Of a stretch of DNA of 64,000 nt, positions 1 through 12,988 are shown one piece after another. The stretch is from Callaeas wilsoni. Its lineage: Eukaryota > Chordata > Aves > Passeriformes > Callaeidae. The DNA lies in assembly GCA_013398955.1 (NCBI GenBank), contig VWPU01013462.1:1-64000 (forward strand). The letters run 5' to 3'. The notes under the pieces were generated by a model. The model worked only from the letters and a program-made list of their open reading frames with translations. It made no database searches and was not told the DNA's origin. A program made the position numbers and the translations under genes. Within the stretch, counting starts at the first letter, position 1, and every line of letters begins with the position of its first letter.

Positions 1-115
1 GGCGCGCCCCGCCCCGCCCGGCCGCGCTGAGGGAGCGGGGCGGGCCTGAGGCACGGGGCAGCGGCGGCGGCGAGGAGGGGCCTGCTGGGGGGTCACTGGG
101 TGCCGAGGGAAGGGC
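1..115. promoter_or_regulatory. CpG-rich edge, possible promoter of a gene outside the window
   Basis: The first ~80 bases are almost pure G and C with many CpGs, an AscI-type GGCGCGCC and GC-box cores (CCCCGCCCC). A GCGGCGGCGGCG run follows. This composition is typical of a CpG-island promoter or first exon. No start codon with a convincing reading frame is visible and the island is cut by the window edge, so neither the gene nor its direction can be named. Confidence 0.4.
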
Positions 116-560
116 CCGATTGTGCGGCCAGGCTGAGGGAAAGGAGCAGGTTGTGAGGCTGGGCTGTGAAGGAAAGGGCAGGTCATGGATCCCTGACGGC
201 TGAGGGAAGGAGCAGGTTGTGGGGCTGGGCTGTAGGGGAAGGAGCAGCTGATGGATCTCCTCGCTGCTGTGGCGTCAGGCAATGAAGCAAGGGGGAGCTG
301 ATGGATCCCTGGCTACTATAAGGGAAGGAGGTGTTTGTGAGGCTGGGCTGTGAGGAAAGGGGCAGCTGATGGATTCCTGACTGCTATAAGGGAAGGGGCC
401 TTTTGTGGGGCTGGGAGGGAAGGAGCAGCTTGTAGGGCTGAGCTGTGAAGGAAGTGGCAGCTGATGGATCCCTGACTGCTAGGAGGGAAGGAGCAGGTTG
501 TGGGGTCAGGCTGTGAGGGAAGGAAACACTTGTGGGGTCAGGGTGTGAGGGAAGGAGCTG
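116..560. repeat. Imperfect ~67-bp tandem repeat
   Basis: A unit built from 'agggaaggagcag', 'tgtggggctgggctgtga' and 'cagctgatggatccctgac' recurs about six times with small indels. The strand is G-rich. The reading frames through it are by-products of the repeat and not coding. Confidence 0.75.
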
Positions 561-2043
561 GCTGCCCAGCGTGGGGCCATCTTGCCTCTTGTGATCCTTG
601 CTCCCTCTAATCTCATTTCCTCCCTGTAATTCTCCAGGCCCAGCTGTCACCTCTCCCTGCTCGTGTTTTTATAACCCCAATCGCTTTAAGTGTCCAGTAA
701 GAGGCAAATACAAGGGACCCGACAGCCACCTGGGACTGGGGCTGAGGAGTCAGTGACTGCCCCATGCTCCCTGTGGATCAGTGGGTGAAGGTCAGCGTGT
801 CCCAGGAAGCCGGGAATGACCAGCACACTTCATACACTTGCCATGTTCCCCCCTCATCTCTGCCTGATTGAATAAAAACCATCTGTAAAACCCACACCAA
901 AGGCAGCACCGGGAAAAGGCACCTCCCGGCCTCTGGCGAGCAGGCTGTGTACACAGGCAGAATGAATAAGTGTAAAACGAGCTGTTTATCTGCAGAGCAC
1001 ACCCGGCCGGACCTGGCTGGACAGACAGACGTCCTCCCACGGCCCCGCAGTGACACCAGCGTGGGTATGCGGCTCCGTGGGACCCTCCGTGCTGCCTTAC
1101 GGTGGCTGTCACAACCTGAAACCCCTCACAGGGCACCAAAGGAGTTCGTGTGCTCTGGGCACACAGGGCTCCTGCTGGGAAGCCTTTCCAGGCCCTCCCT
1201 CCTCCAGTGTTTAAGAGCTACCTCTTGTTTCCAGGCTGCGTGTAGTCACAGGCTACAGACACTCAACAGTCCTGTGCCAAGGCTTTCTGCAGCTCATCTC
1301 CTCCCGCAGGGCGTACCCTGGGATCCCTCCGCACACCGCTCTCCTTGTGCTGCCCTTAGCTTTTGTTTTCCAAGGCTAGGCACGCAAATTTGCTCCAGCC
1401 CTTTTATTTTGTAAGACGAGCCTGCAGCCTCTTTCATCAGTCTCTGCAGCCCCTGTTTAGCTCTGCCAGCAGAACCAAACAAATTAGGAGAAGGAGGGGG
1501 GGTGGGGAGGGGTGGGTTGAAAACACCCTGAGCTACAGCAGATTTTACTGAACCCTCTTCCTCCATGGAAAGTGGCCAAAGGCTCGTGGTTTGAGGCACA
1601 ACTGGGGCCACCCCATCTCTGGGGCAGCACTGGCACCCTTGCCCCAGAGGGACACTACGCATGTGACAACCCGGGGTGGAAAAACCCTTCACCAAACCCG
1701 AGCCCCACATGCAGTGCCGCAGCTTCTCCTGCCACAGAGATTTATGAGCCTTGTTTGCAGAGAAGTTAATTTTAAGCACAGCAAAGTTGCTCGCCCAAGG
1801 TCGCGACGCGAATAAAAAGGATTCCTGCACCAGGAGCTGAACAAAAGCACCCAGGCACAGCTACAGTGCTGCAAGGATTTGTGCTAAGATACACAGGGTC
1901 CCTTGTCGTGTCATGGCCAGCAGTGATGCCACAGCATTGATCCACGCCCTGGATCACGGCCACGCTGTTACAGCAGTCTGTAAAATCTAACTGGATGGAT
2001 GCAAGTGGAGCACGGAGAAGAGACGGCTTCGGGGAGACCCTGT
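561..2043. other. No gene recognised
   Basis: Mixed unique sequence. Reading frames here lack recognisable domains, splice structure or family resemblance on either strand. Confidence 0.5.
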
Positions 2044-2384
2044 TACAGCCTTCCCGTACCTTAAGGAGGCTTGTAAAATGGAAGGAGAGGGACTTTTTGT
2101 CTGGGTAGATAGTGACAGTGGGCCAGTGGTTTTAAACTGACAGAAAGCAGGGTTAGATTGGATGTTAGGAAGAAATCTTTACTTAGAGGGAGGTGAGGCC
2201 CTGGCACTTGTTGTCCAGAGGAGCTGTGGCTGCCCCTGGATCCCTGGAAGTGTCCAAGGCCAGGTTGGACGGGGCTTGGAGCACCCTGGGATAGTGGAAG
2301 GTGTCCCTGCCCATGGCAGAGTTTGGGATGAGATGAGCTTTAAGGTCCCTTCAACCAAAACCAGTCTGGGATTTTATAATTCAA
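2044..2384 (+). repeat. CR1 LINE, 3' end
   Basis: The copy runs from the reverse-transcriptase tail region (cagccttcc...agagggactttttgt) through 'gattggatgttaggaag', 'ctgcccctggatccctggaa' and 'aaggtcccttcaacc' to the end motif near 'gggattttataattc'. It is 5'-truncated, as usual for CR1. The frame inside it is non-functional. Confidence 0.9.
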
Positions 2385-4092
2385 TGTATTCAATGCCTGC
2401 AGTGCTAGGACACCCATCATTCCCCCCAGTGATGCTGGATTCAGGAGGATTTTACTCATTGCAGTCAAAACATTCCTGCCTCCCTGCTCACCTGCCCGTG
2501 CCCCAGAGTCATTCCTCTTATCTGCTTGTGTGAGGAGTCATTGGAGTTAAAACTCAGAGCAGTTAAAAAAAAAAAGAAAGTTAAAGATGTTTGGTAAACT
2601 GCCATGATTTGCTTTCTGATATTTTTGACTATTGTTTTGCTTTAAAAAAAATAGTTTTGAGGAGTTTTGTTGTTGTGGTGGGAAATCTCACTTCCTCTGC
2701 ATTCTGTGCGCTCTCCCTTCCTCATTTTCCCTTTAATAAAAGGGAAATTTTAAAAGAGAGAAGAAAAACAAATGTCAAGACAAGCTTTAGAATAAAATTT
2801 TCCTTTCAGATGTCACCACATTCCCCTAACTTCAAGGAACATGAAATTTTCTGACAAAGAACGTAGTAGTTATTAAAAGGAAAAAAATTATCAATAAAAC
2901 CCCCTCAGCAGCACCTGAGCCGTGCTTTGCCAGCAGCACAGCCGAGCTGGGAGAGCAGCCGTGAGCGGCGTCACATGTGGGCAAAACGTGCCCACGAAGG
3001 GCTCACCTGTGGCTGCGAGGACGAGACACACAAGACTGCACCGTGAAGTCACAGCCATGGCTTGTGACTGGAATTTGTTCCCCTCTTGTCTTTCCAGGAG
3101 CTTCCAGCTGCGCCCGGGATGAGGCACGGCCCCACCTGACCATGCCTCAGTTTCCCCTGCGCTGGGGCCGAGCTGAGCGAGGGAGCCAGGCCTGCTCAGG
3201 GAGAGGCACCGCGGAAATGCCCGGGCATAGCTGGGCCGTGATGATGCCGGGTAATGATGTGAGCGCGGCTGGGAGAGGCAGCAGCACGTTATCCCCGGGG
3301 CAGTTTGTATCTCGCCGGGTCGTTTCCACCTGCCCGGCGCCACGCTCCGGGCTTGGTGGCTGCAGGGGAGAGGGGCGAGCCTGGCAGGAGCTGCCCGGCA
3401 CCGTGGGGACACCCAGAGCCTCTCCTGCTCTCTTGTTACAAGATGAGTCTTTCTCTCCGCCCCCAAATTCTCTTGCTTTTGCTTTTCCAACCTCTCCGCC
3501 CGCTCCGATTGGGGTTGGCGAGGGAGTGACTTGCGTGAGCCCCCCACACCCCATAGGTGCAGGCATCGGAGTGGCTGTGATGGAGGGGGAAATCAAGCAG
3601 AAGGGAGCTGGCCTTTAGGTTTCTCAAGTTTCCCCTGAACTAAAATACACAGATGTGAACCGCCATGGAGGGCTGCCTGTGCTACATGAACCACTGATAG
3701 CCGTTCTGTATTCTTGCGTAAGCAAAATCCATTACCCTGATATGTTTATATTACACTTAGGTTTATTACCTTTCTAAATAATTTCCCTGCTTCACTCAGT
3801 GCCTCACCACTTCTCATCTGATTTGCTGGCCAGTAAACTACGTCATCTGATACCAACAGCAACAGCAATTACTCATTTGTTTCAGGCTGACACCTTCCAG
3901 CAGTTCAGACAGAGGTGGTACCAGTTCAGGCAGCCACACCTTCCTGCACAGCCTCGCTCCCCTAGCAGAGGCCACAACCAAAGTCCCCTGTCCCCCTCCT
4001 GTGGGTTCATCAGCGAGGCAGCTCCTCCAAGGGTGGAGTTGGAGCTGGATGTCCCACCAGTGGTGTATGAATCTCTGGGATCAACATGTGAC
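2385..4092. other. No gene recognised
   Basis: An AT-rich segment (2540-2900) is followed by a GC-rich one (2900-3610). Overlapping open frames on both strands at 2891-3618 arise from GC richness and share no recognisable domain. Confidence 0.5.
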
Positions 4093-4285
4093 AGAATTAT
4101 AGACTGGTTTGGGTCGGGAGGGACTTTACAGCTCATCTCATTCCTCCCCCTGCCATGGACCGAGACACCTTCCACTATCCCAGGTTGGTCCAAGCCCTGT
4201 CCGACCTGGCCTTGGACACTTCCAGGGATCCAGGGGCAGCCACAGCTTCTCTGGGCAACTCTGGCACAATGTCCTGGGGTGCTGC
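4093..4285 (-). repeat. CR1 LINE, 3' end
   Basis: Reverse-strand copy: the tail complement 'agactggtttgggtcg' at the left leads to 'ggatccaggggcagccacag' and 'gcttctctgggcaac' at the right. It sits in the middle of a 254-codon plus-strand frame (3799-4563), which is therefore partly repeat-derived and unlikely to be coding. Confidence 0.9.
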
Positions 4286-5757
4286 AGCAGCTCCCCACTG
4301 CTCCTGGAACTCCATATGCCCATTGTGCCCCTTGGTCTCACCAAGCCTCCCAGACACAAGGGCCACCAGCGCCACCACAGCCCGACCCCTGGGAGGATGA
4401 GGAGAGGAGGAAGGGCTCAGAAACCAGCCACAGCTTGGAGCCAGGACGCACCACTGCTCAGGGGCTCTGCAAGGAGGCCAGGCAGCTGCTTTGGGCTCCA
4501 TCCCATGGATGCTTCACCAACCTGTACCCCGAGACTGCGACCCAGGCCTCACTCAAAGAGTAAGAAAGAGACTGAAATGTAAGGGGCTCTAACAACATAA
4601 CAAATAACATTGGCTTACCCTCACACTGAGTGCCTGATTATGGAGTAACTTGGCTGAGGCACCAGCAGAGGGACTGCCCTTCACCGAGCGAGAGGAACCC
4701 TGCCATGCCCCCTGGCAGTTTGCTTCCACTGCTCATCCCCCTTGTGCCAACGTGCACACCTGCTCTTCAAACCAACTTTGGCAGCTTCACCTCTTGCTTC
4801 TTGTTCTGTTGTTCTCTGATGTTAGAGTCCTTTAGTACTACATTGTTTCTCCTTGTGACAGTGTTTACACATCAGAATAAAGACACCTCTCAATGTCTGT
4901 GGTAAACGGAGCGATTTGAGCTCTTCAAGCCCTTCCCTGTAAAGCATTTTCTCCAGCCCCTGTGTTACTGTGCTGGCTTGTGTCTGTACAAGCCCACGGA
5001 CTGGCATTTGTGTGTTGGCTGAAATGAGTGTGCAGGAGCAGCCTCTCACATACAGACGCGTGCACAGACAGGAGCCGATGCATTACAGCTCATTTATGCC
5101 CCTGCACACAGAGACACACACAGACCCTCTAGCTCATGTCACTGGGGCCAGATGAGCATCCCTGGGTAACACACAGGGTGCTCCCCATCTGGTCTTCTCC
5201 GCCATCCATTAACCCTCATGCCTGGGATTCTTGAAGCAGCTCCTCCTAATCTTCCCTTCGAAACCAGAGAGAAAGATGAAGGCAGGGAGAGCGAGTCCCC
5301 AGCTGAGGCACTGAGGTCCCATGGCCCAGCTGGCACCCGTCCCCTTCACGTGGGTGCTGTGGCTTTCATCGGTTCATGCCCAGCCAGCACCTGCCAAGCC
5401 TCACTAGAAAATCCTTAGAGAGAGGCAAGGCATTAATTACTATTATTATAAATCTAATTGCACTGCCTGGATTTCTGCTCTCCTTCGCTGGAAGGGTTCC
5501 CGTTGCTCAGCATGGGCCTGGGGAGAAGGGTTGGATGGTGGGATTGTTCTCCCTTCCCAACAGGGTTCAGCACCTGCAGGGACAGCAGTTTGTTTGCACA
5601 ATTTACAGGGTGTGGGAATAGGAGGATTCACTCACTCAACCTCAATGATCCCAGTGGGACCTTGCTTGAGAAAAAATTGAAACCACTGTGTGAGGCTGGA
5701 CTCTCACACTCCAGCACCACTCAGGATTTTGCATTTCTCCCTCACTGCAAAATGACG
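4286..5757. other. No gene recognised
   Basis: Unique sequence without exon-like structure. A short CA-rich patch lies at about 5100-5130. Confidence 0.5.
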
Positions 5758-5863
5758 TTTCACAGAGTCGTGGAATATCCCGAGCTGGAAGGGACCTACA
5801 AGGGCTATCAAAGTCCAACTCCTGGTCCTGCACAGGACCACACCAAGAACCACACCATGTGTA
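5758..5863 (-). repeat. CR1 LINE fragment of a different subfamily
   Basis: 'cacagagtcgtggaatatcc', 'gagctggaagggacctacaa' and the following 'aactcctggtcctgcacagg' are the reverse complement of a CR1 3' end. The subfamily carries the 'ctgcacaggac...caccatg' block rather than the 'ggatccctgg' block of most copies here. Confidence 0.8.
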
Positions 5864-7031
5864 TAGGGGCCAGGGAAAGGCAGCAGTTGCTGTTCCACAC
5901 GTAGGAGCAGGCTGAGGTCAAGGGTCGTGGGGATTCCTCCAGGGAAGCGCTGTGCTGTGGGAGCAGGACAGCCCCATCCCCAGGGGTCTGCCATCCCAAG
6001 AGCTGTCCTGGGCAGCCAGAGGGTCCAGCAGCACGAGATCACTAACCCTGCCTGACATCACCTGAGGTGCAAGACATTTGGATCCTATGTTTGACCTGGC
6101 TCTCATGCCTTCCTCCCCTTCACTGTCCAGTTTTTCTACTTCTTTTTTCTCCTGTAACAGTATCTCAGCATGGCTTCCCAGGACAGTGACCCACTATGGC
6201 CTCAGCCAACAGCTCTTCCCACTCTCCTGATGTTTGATCCCATCCCTCTCAGTGGTGAGATCAACTTCTCCACCACAGACTCACTATCAGGGAAGTGACA
6301 TCTCACTAGCCACTCCCAGGCAAGGTCCACAATCACATCTCCTGCAGCACTTTCACCTAAATCCACTGAATTCCTCACAGAAATGGCAGAGGAACACTCC
6401 CACATGTTTGGCTGTATGGGAGACAACCTGTGACAGAGAGCCAGTGATGACAGTGGTGACATGAGACCACCACAGCTGCCAACCAGAGGATTGGATCTCT
6501 GTGTGGCTCAGCAGCCCCCTGCTAGGATTAATTCACTCAAGCAGCCCAGATGTCCCAATTCTAGCTGATAAAAAGCTGTGGCATGGCCCCTGACCTACAT
6601 GCCAGGGATAAAAGTCACCAAGAAATCCCCCAGAAATCCCTCAACTCTCCACGCAAACCAGGAGGTGGTGCACCAAGGGTCACATCAGTGACACAGCTGG
6701 AGAACCCTGGGGTGCAGGCACCCCACAAACACCCCTCCTCCTCTCCCACACCTGGTTGCCTGTGACAGCTCATAGCAAATCCCCCTCCCTCTCTTAGCTC
6801 ACATCTCCTCATCCCACTGCTGAGAAAGACACTTCATTTTCCTGCTCGTCACCAGTCACTCCATGTGTCCAGAGCAAAATATAGCAATCTCCAGCATGGA
6901 GAAACATGTCCCAGCAGCTGCTCCTGCAGGAATGCAGAGAGCAGCCCTCCTGGTACACCCTGGAGCAGGATGTCTGCGCCAACCCCTGCCTCGGTGCAGG
7001 AGCAGATGCACCCAGAGGAGCAAGGCTCAGG
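5864..7031. other. No gene recognised
   Basis: Unique sequence; nothing coding or structural could be supported. Confidence 0.45.
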
Positions 7032-7353
7032 GTGACACTGACTGCCCTCCACCTGCTGACATGAGGAGGAAGGCTCAGGGTGACACTGACTGCCCTCCAC
7101 CTGCTGACATGAGGAGGAAGGCTCGGGGTGACACTGACTGCCCTCCACCTGCTGACATGAGGAGGAAGGCTCAGGGTGACACTGACTGCCCNCCTCCACC
7201 TGCTGACGCGAGGAGGTCGGCTGGGGGGGGCACCGCCTGCCCCCCCCCGGCTGACCGGAGGAGCGAGGCGCAGCGTCACACTTACTGCCCGCCCCCTGCT
7301 GACATGAGGAGGAAGGCTCAGGGTGACACTGACTGCCCTCCACCTGCTGACGC
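7032..7353. repeat. 48-bp minisatellite, ~7 units
   Basis: The unit begins 'gtgacactgactgccctcc' and ends 'aggaggaaggctcagg'; it repeats every 48 bases. Units at about 7190-7300 are diverged and very C/G-rich, and contain one undetermined base (7192). Since 48 is a multiple of three, frames stay open on both strands and give spurious 'proteins' of up to 304 codons. Confidence 0.9.
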
Positions 7354-10300
7354 CAGTGGCTCCAGTGGAGTGAGCAGCCCAACCAACACCTGGTGACACA
7401 GCCAAGGGTCTCCTTCCAAACACAACCACCCCTCCACGGTGTAAGGCTACGTGCAGAGCCCTTCCCATCACCCAGGGCCTGGGTAAGGGACAGGATGGCA
7501 CCCCAGCAGCGCTGACACAAGGACCAGAAAACCAAACCACTCCGAGCCAGGCGTGCAGGGGAAGGAGTTAATGCCTCAGCCCAAGCTGCTGCTGAAGCTG
7601 CGCTCTGGCTCTGCCCCCGGGCACCTTCAACCACGGCACGTTTTTCTTTGTGAAGTAATTCGTTCCAAAGGAGTTTGCTGGCTGGCTGCATCAGAGGGGG
7701 ATGCTGAGGGAAATAGCCGGGAGAGCACAGCTGTCCCTCAGTACCGCACGTTGCTGTTCCCAACCCTGCTCATCGGGACTGCCCAGGGATTGTCCCTCAC
7801 CAGGTATTTTCCTTCCTCGAGTCATTATTTGGGTTTCCATGTGCTAACACACCAGACTCAAAGGTCACCGCTCGGAGGCCGGGCAGAGCCGTCACGCGGT
7901 GGGTGAGTCACATCTGGCAAACCTGCCCTGGCCAGAGCGGCAGGCAGCACTAAAACGGCCTCCACTGCCAGGACAGGAGCGATGCCTCGCCCACCCACAC
8001 CCTGGCACAGTGCTGCTCACACGAGCTGAGTCCCTGCCCGTGCCAGAGCCACACGCTGGACACCATCCCCAGTCACTGCCAGCTGAGCTGGTGGCAGGTA
8101 AAGCAGCTGAGGGGAGGTCTACAGTGTGTTCTCACCCAGTGACCAGGCAGCAATGACACCTGTGCAGCCACTTGCTTTGTGGCCCTTGTATTGGGGCAAT
8201 TGGCAAAAATGAAGCCCACTGTCCCCAGAGGATGGAGCAGCCCATGGCAGATTCCAGCAGCAGCCCCTGGGACACTGCTCCTGCCAGCAACCCGCAGCGC
8301 CCTGCACAGAGGAAGGCTGCTCATCCCACCTGCACGGTGGTGACAACAGAAATACACGTGATTTTGGTGTGGCCCAGGGCCAGACCTGGGGCAAAACCGC
8401 CCTGGGGAGGGAGCCAGCAGCTGTCATCATGGGGACAGCAATGGAAAGAGCCATCAGAGCATCTTCAGTGCTCTGCCGGCCTCCACACCTCCCACACTGA
8501 TGGGAGCAGAGCAGGATGAGCTTCTGCACATCCCTGTCCATTCCCACCCCTCTGCATCTCTGGGGAAACCTGCCAAGGTACCATCACCCAGTTTTCCCAC
8601 TGGGACAGTGGGAGCTGAAGCCACTGTGCCACCCCAGGGACCTGTCCCAACAGAGAATCCCAAAGAAGAGTCAAGCAGCACATCAGGGGCAGCAGTGAGA
8701 GCCTCCAGCACCCAGGGGAGGTACCAGGGTGCAGCCTGGCAGAAGCTGGCAGAGCAACACCCAGTGGGAGCAGCCAGGAGGGCAGAACCTTGGAGACCAC
8801 ATACAGACATCCAAGAGTTTCATCCATTAAACTGAAAGCCAGGAGCAGCTCAGCTCGTTCCAAGACCATGAGTCAGAAAGCAAAGGAGGACAGAGCAGCA
8901 GTGAGGGATGTACAAGACTCAAACAGCCTTTCCCTTCCCCAGATTTTGTGGCAGTGGGAAAACGCATGCCGAGCACTGAAGAGCTGGTTAATAAGCCTTG
9001 GGACCCTTAGCTGAGGACAAGGAGGGAAAAAAACTTGGTATGCATGAATTAATACGGCCAGGATAACTGTTAACAGCATGCCTCAGTTCCCTGAGAACAC
9101 GTGGGTGAGGTGAGAACATCCCAGGCACAGTGTGGGTCCATCTCCATGGAGCTCACTCCAGGACAAGACAATCACTCCAGCTACATCTCCTCAGACTGAT
9201 TTCATCCCTCAGGATAAAACCTTTACTTTCCTTAAACTACAATATCACAGTTATATTTCCCCACCCTCCCTTTATCCTGGGAGCTTCAGACAGTTTAGGA
9301 TTAAACCAGTTCTTTTACTAGCAGCTGTTTCCCAACAGCACCCACCGTCTTTGCACACTCCTGCCATGGGCAAATATTCCAAGCCCAGCCCTATCACAGC
9401 TATTTTTACGGAGCCCTTCTAAAACCTGCCTTGCATTGACATTTCAGCACTGAAAACACCTGCCCTGATGAGTGTCAAGGCCAACAAATGCATTCAATTT
9501 GTGTTATTACAGTTACCAGGCTACAGCAGCACCAGGAGAAACAGCTTCATTTGGGTTTGGATCATCTCCCTACCAGACACCTGCCTGACTGCAGCTACAA
9601 CCCAGCCTCTTCCTCCTTCTCTTGGGCAGCTCTGCTGATATCATTTCACTGCTGCCCTTCCTTGCTGCAACCCAAGCACCTGCAGGAGCTGCAAAGAGCT
9701 TAAATGAAAAAAGGAAAGACATTATGGCAATTGCATCTCATCATCCTCTGCGCATCCCATCACTGGCATTGCTCCTCAGCAGCTGCAGGAAGTAAGGATT
9801 GAGGAAGAAATTGAATTCCCCACACTCAACAGTTTATTTTCTCCTGTAGCCCTTTGTACAAGCCCCTCTCCCACTCATCAGGGCACAGCAAGGGCCAGGG
9901 GCTCCCAGAGGTCCGGGAAGCCAGAAGAGACATCTCAGCTACAGGGCAGAGTCTCACCAGCAAAGGCCTGTCCCTCTGTTCTCAAGGAACCCATCTGGGG
10001 ACGGTAGAAATGTTCATCCAGCAGTCCAGATCATCAGGAAAGTTCCTTACAATAAGGCAGGTCTGAAATCAAGCCAGAAGAAGCAGCCTGCACTTCAGGA
10101 TAGGCTCGGTGAGGGCAGTCAGGGCAAGACACAGCCTGGGGATCTTCTGGCAAGTCTGCAGTCCACGGGTTAAGGTCTGGGTGACCAACACTCCCTGAAA
10201 CTCAGACAGGGACCGATGGCTCTGGCAGAGCTTAAATAAACATCTCAGGGCCCATAGGCTGGGATCCAGGTGAGGCTGGGCGTGGCCATTAACACCTCTT

Positions 10301-12579
10301 GATGGCCTGACAGCCCGTGCAGCTCCCATGTAGCCCCCAGCCTGCAGCTGGTGGGTGCTCCTGTGGCTCCCGTGGGTGAGGCTCCCCATCAGTAGGACTG
10401 AGGACTCAGGAGGGGCGCTGGGCTGAGCAGAAGGGCTGCTGTGGGTCATTGAGGACTCCTCTGAGGAGGCTGCTCTAGGAACAGCCGGGGCAGCTGCATT
10501 CTCTGCAGAACTTTCTCAAGCCAACCATCCAAGCGCTGCTGTGCCCTCACGGGGACTCTGCCCATCCCGCTGTGACTGAGACAGGAGGGAACAGGGGGCT
10601 GCTCTGCTCTGCACTGTCACAGCCTCTGCTGCCAGGAGCAGGAGGACAGCCCTGGTGGCTCCTCTTACACCGAGGTACAAGCCCCAGCTTAATCCAGACT
10701 GCTCACCTTGAGGCCGGTTGTGCCCTACAAACACCCTCCAGACAGTGAGCGCTGCCCCAGGGCACCGCCGTGCTCAGGATTGCTCAGCTTTACACCGACT
10801 AGACTTTTTTTAGAATTTTTTTTTTGCAGCAGCAGCAACAGCTGCGCCCTGCCATGGTAACGGGCTTTCCTGGAAAATCTGATTGCTGCATCTTCCCAGC
10901 AGTGAGGGAGCAGCAGGTCTCGGGCAGCCTGACCCCTTCCCCAGAGCCCCTGGGACCGAGCCCCAGCTCGCATGTGCAGAGGGGGTTTAGCAGAAGCAAT
11001 ACAAGAAACGCCATCGTGCATTGCCAGGTCAATGCTGCGTCTCAGCAAGACTGCTGTCACCTGGGGTGTCCCCAAGGACTCCCCAAACAGCCCACCTGGA
11101 GGCTCTTTCATCCCACTTTTCTGGGGACAAAACCAAGCTGAGAGCAGCCGGCTGCAGACCCAGCACCAGCCTGGCCCATCTGCCGGCCTGGGGGGCAGGC
11201 TCAGGAGAGCCCCACGGGGCTAGTGGGGTCTGGGGCCAAGGACCCCCAGCCAGACCTCTCCCTGACTCTCTCTCCGTGGTTTCTGTCCCCCTCCACTTGC
11301 ATTTCGACAGCAACAAATTGCTGGTAATGAGCCGTGTCTCTGTGAGCTGAGAGCCTTCGAGATCAAAGATGCTCTTACACAAAACCAAAATATCATCAGT
11401 GGCCTTTAAATGCCAGACTAAGCTTCTGAGGGAAAAAAATTCAATTTTTGGTAGATCTAATTTGAAACCATTTTAATGCTCATTAAGATAGAGGGACCCA
11501 AGCAGATTGTGTGGGCTGGAAGACAGGGAGAGATAAAAAGGAATTATTATTGACATTTTAGTTTAGGTCTTTATTCTACCCAGAGCTCCCCACTCCTGGG
11601 CAGCAGCTTTGAGTGATGCTATTGTTAGCACCGAAATTGTTATTCCAATGTCCTTTTTGTAACTGGCTTGGAAGAAAAAATAAATCCTGAAGGCTTTGAC
11701 TAAATTCAAAGTAATGCAATTTATAGTGGTAAAAAGAGACTTGAAAAGGGAGAAACGTGCAAACCCCTGCACCGTTGCTCCCTGTCATGGGGTGGCCACA
11801 ATGTTCACCCACCCTGGGCGGCCTCTCTGCAGCACCTTCCTGGGGTGCTTGGTGAAGGAAGGGACCCCAGGGGATGCCTGGATGAGGACATGAGGATGTG
11901 TCCCAGCTCGGTCACCCACTGGAGCCACATCCCGGAGTCTCTCATCTGTCTGCCGGGTCACAGCCCAGGGGACAACGCTTCCTGAGGGGTAACGTGTCCC
12001 TGAGCAGCAACCAGCTCGGTTCCTTCAGCCCAGGGCTGGGATGGAGACTGGATACAGCCCCACGGGGTTTTTATTTGCCACTGTCTGTGAGTGCCTGTGT
12101 GGAAATACAAGATTTGTATCTGCCCCGTGGGTGAGGCTCGTCCTGGGGCAGGTGGGCATGGTCAGAGCCTAAACCAAAGGAGCTTGAGGTTTTGGTTGCT
12201 GTGGTGCTTTCCTCCCTAAAAGTATTGCTGACAGTCCTGGTTGATGCAGGCAAAGGATCTGTTTCAAACTCCTCCCGTCTAAATAACTTGAATTCTGCTT
12301 TACAGTGGCATGAAGTGATTTGGAGTGTGCTAAGCAGATTTATTTTCCTTCACCTCCTACTGTTTAATTGTACTTCTGTAAGGGTGCGAGAAAGCCAAAT
12401 CAAATCTGGGATCAGATTGTCTGTTAGCTGTAGTGACTTCTCTTGCATTGTGTTATGGCAGCTGCTGGATTTCAGGCTATCAAACATCTTTATCAGAGAG
12501 TAAAAAATACGTGAGGCAGGAACCCGTGTTTTACATAGCGCCTTCTACAGCCACCCGAAAGGAGGGTGGAGCCACGCGG
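7354..12579. other. Long gene-poor stretch
   Basis: No exon with a recognisable product on either strand. A T-run followed by CAG/CAA repeats lies at 10804-10842. The AT-richer part at 11380-11720 and 12190-12510 is non-repetitive and might contain conserved non-coding sequence, which cannot be judged from a single genome. Confidence 0.45.
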
Positions 12580-12865
12580 GGGTCGGACGAGAGGAAACAG
12601 CCTCGAGTTGCACCAGGGGAGGTTCAGGTTGGATATTAGGAAAAGTTGGATATTAGGGAAAGTTGGATGTTAGGGAAAGTTCGATATTAGGGAACAAAAA
12701 GGGTTGTTCAGCCCTGCCCAGGGCAGCGGTGGAGTCCCCATCCCTGGAGGGATTTAAAAGCCGTGTGGATGTGGGGACACCGGGACCTGGGGACATGGGT
12801 TAGAGGCGGCCCTGGCAGTGCTGTGGGAGCGGTGGGACTCCATGATCCAAGCGGATTTTCCCAGA
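12580..12865 (+). repeat. CR1 LINE, 3' end with an internal 17-bp repeat
   Basis: 'gttgcaccaggggaggttca', 'tggagtccccatccctggag' and 'ggatttaaaagccgtgtgg' mark the CR1 subfamily that ends in 'gactcgatgatc'. At 12629-12696 a 17-bp piece (ttggatattagggaaag) is present four times in tandem where the consensus has one. Confidence 0.85.
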
Positions 12866-12988
12866 ATCGGGAGCTGCTCCCCGCGATCCCAATCCTGCAG
12901 GGATCGCCGGCGCCTGCAGAGGGCACCAGCCCCCCGAAATGGCCCTGTCACCCCCGGGCCCGGGCCGTGCCACCGCCGGGACACTCGG

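Noticed and set aside
3799..4563. 254-codon plus-strand frame
   Set aside because: Crosses a reverse CR1 copy, has no recognisable domain and no exon context.
6809..7763. Minus-strand frames of 243 and 304 codons
   Set aside because: Derived from the 48-bp minisatellite at 7.0-7.35 kb; they overlap each other in different frames and contain an undetermined base.
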